This document shows, one piece after another, positions 24,591 to 24,686 of a DNA stretch of 24,686 nucleotides. The notes under the pieces were generated by a model, which ran no database searches, was not told the origin of the DNA, and saw only the letters and a program-made list of their open reading frames with translations. This DNA is from an uncultured Clostridia bacterium (GTDB lineage Bacteria > Bacillota > Clostridia > HGM11327): assembly GCA_905210525.1 (NCBI GenBank), contig CAJLXE010000003.1, forward strand, positions 1 to 24,686, given 5' to 3'. Made by a program: the position numbers and the translations under genes. Positions within the stretch are counted from its first letter, which is position 1; each line of letters starts with the position of its first letter.

Positions 24591-24686
24591 TTATTTTATA
24601 ACGCGCTCTGCCCTATTTCCCAAAGCTTCTGTATTGATTCCTTCGGCAAATTTTCTGCCTATTGCCAGACGCGTTCCTCTCACTTT
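24591..24686 (-). CDS. feoA: FeoA-like protein, C-terminal end only
   Basis: Translated on the minus strand from the window edge, 31 residues precede a TAA at 24591-24593. They begin KVRGTRLAIGRKFAEGI, which resembles the last strand of the FeoA SH3-like domain (G-x-x-I/L-A-I). Position directly upstream of feoB supports FeoA, a small cytoplasmic partner of FeoB. The 5' end lies outside the window, so a longer protein ending in a FeoA domain is possible. Confidence 0.7.
   Translation of the reverse strand, partial: KVRGTRLAIGRKFAEGINTEALGNRAERVIK

Noticed and set aside
1..24686. CRISPR arrays, tRNA or rRNA genes, insertion sequences, phage genes
   Set aside because: No regularly spaced repeats, tRNA-like TTCGAATC/CCA contexts with cloverleaf arms, rRNA-like stretches, transposase or integrase motifs were seen on reading either strand.

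Overview
The window looks like a chromosomal segment of a low-to-moderate GC anaerobic Firmicute of the class Clostridia (perhaps Oscillospirales-like; the rank is inference). The grounds are AGGAG-type ribosome binding sites, TTGACA/TATAAT promoters with 17-base spacers, a short-form HisG that needs HisZ, an Mrp protein with an N-terminal cysteine cluster, an ECF transporter S subunit and a heterodimeric LmrCD/BmrCD-type exporter.

Bases 1-5900 form a drug-response block. It holds the 3' part of a UvrA-family ABC ATPase (+), a MerR/BmrR-type regulator (-) and two overlapping ABC exporter half-transporter genes (+). The regulator and exporter are divergent. Their -10 boxes overlap, and the exporter promoter has the 19-base spacer and central dyad typical of MerR activation. 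The second exporter gene is broken by a net 2-base loss just before its Walker B motif. Two related terminator hairpins, with stem arms in opposite orientation, bracket the block.

Bases 5900-7780 hold an SGNH/GDSL hydrolase and an Mrp/Nbp35-type Fe-S carrier ATPase.

Bases 7780-14540 hold the most unusual part. A consensus promoter is followed by a structured leader with a 36-residue ORF and mutually exclusive hairpins. Then come a LeuA-like protein that has lost its metal ligands, a TIM-barrel isomerase fused to an acyl-CoA/AMP ligase, an amidohydrolase, an ECF transporter S subunit and a Gfo/Idh/MocA dehydrogenase, ending at a strong hairpin. I do not recognise this set as a described pathway. 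It is the best candidate here for a new metabolic system.

Bases 14540-22540 hold a histidine operon in the order hisR-like (TrpR/YerC family), hisZ, hisG, hisD, hisC, hisB, hisH, hisA, hisF, hisIE. It starts at a consensus promoter with a candidate operator dyad and ends in a bidirectional terminator. Only histidinol-phosphate phosphatase is missing. Converging on it from the right are feoB and the 3' end of a feoA-like gene (-), for ferrous iron uptake.
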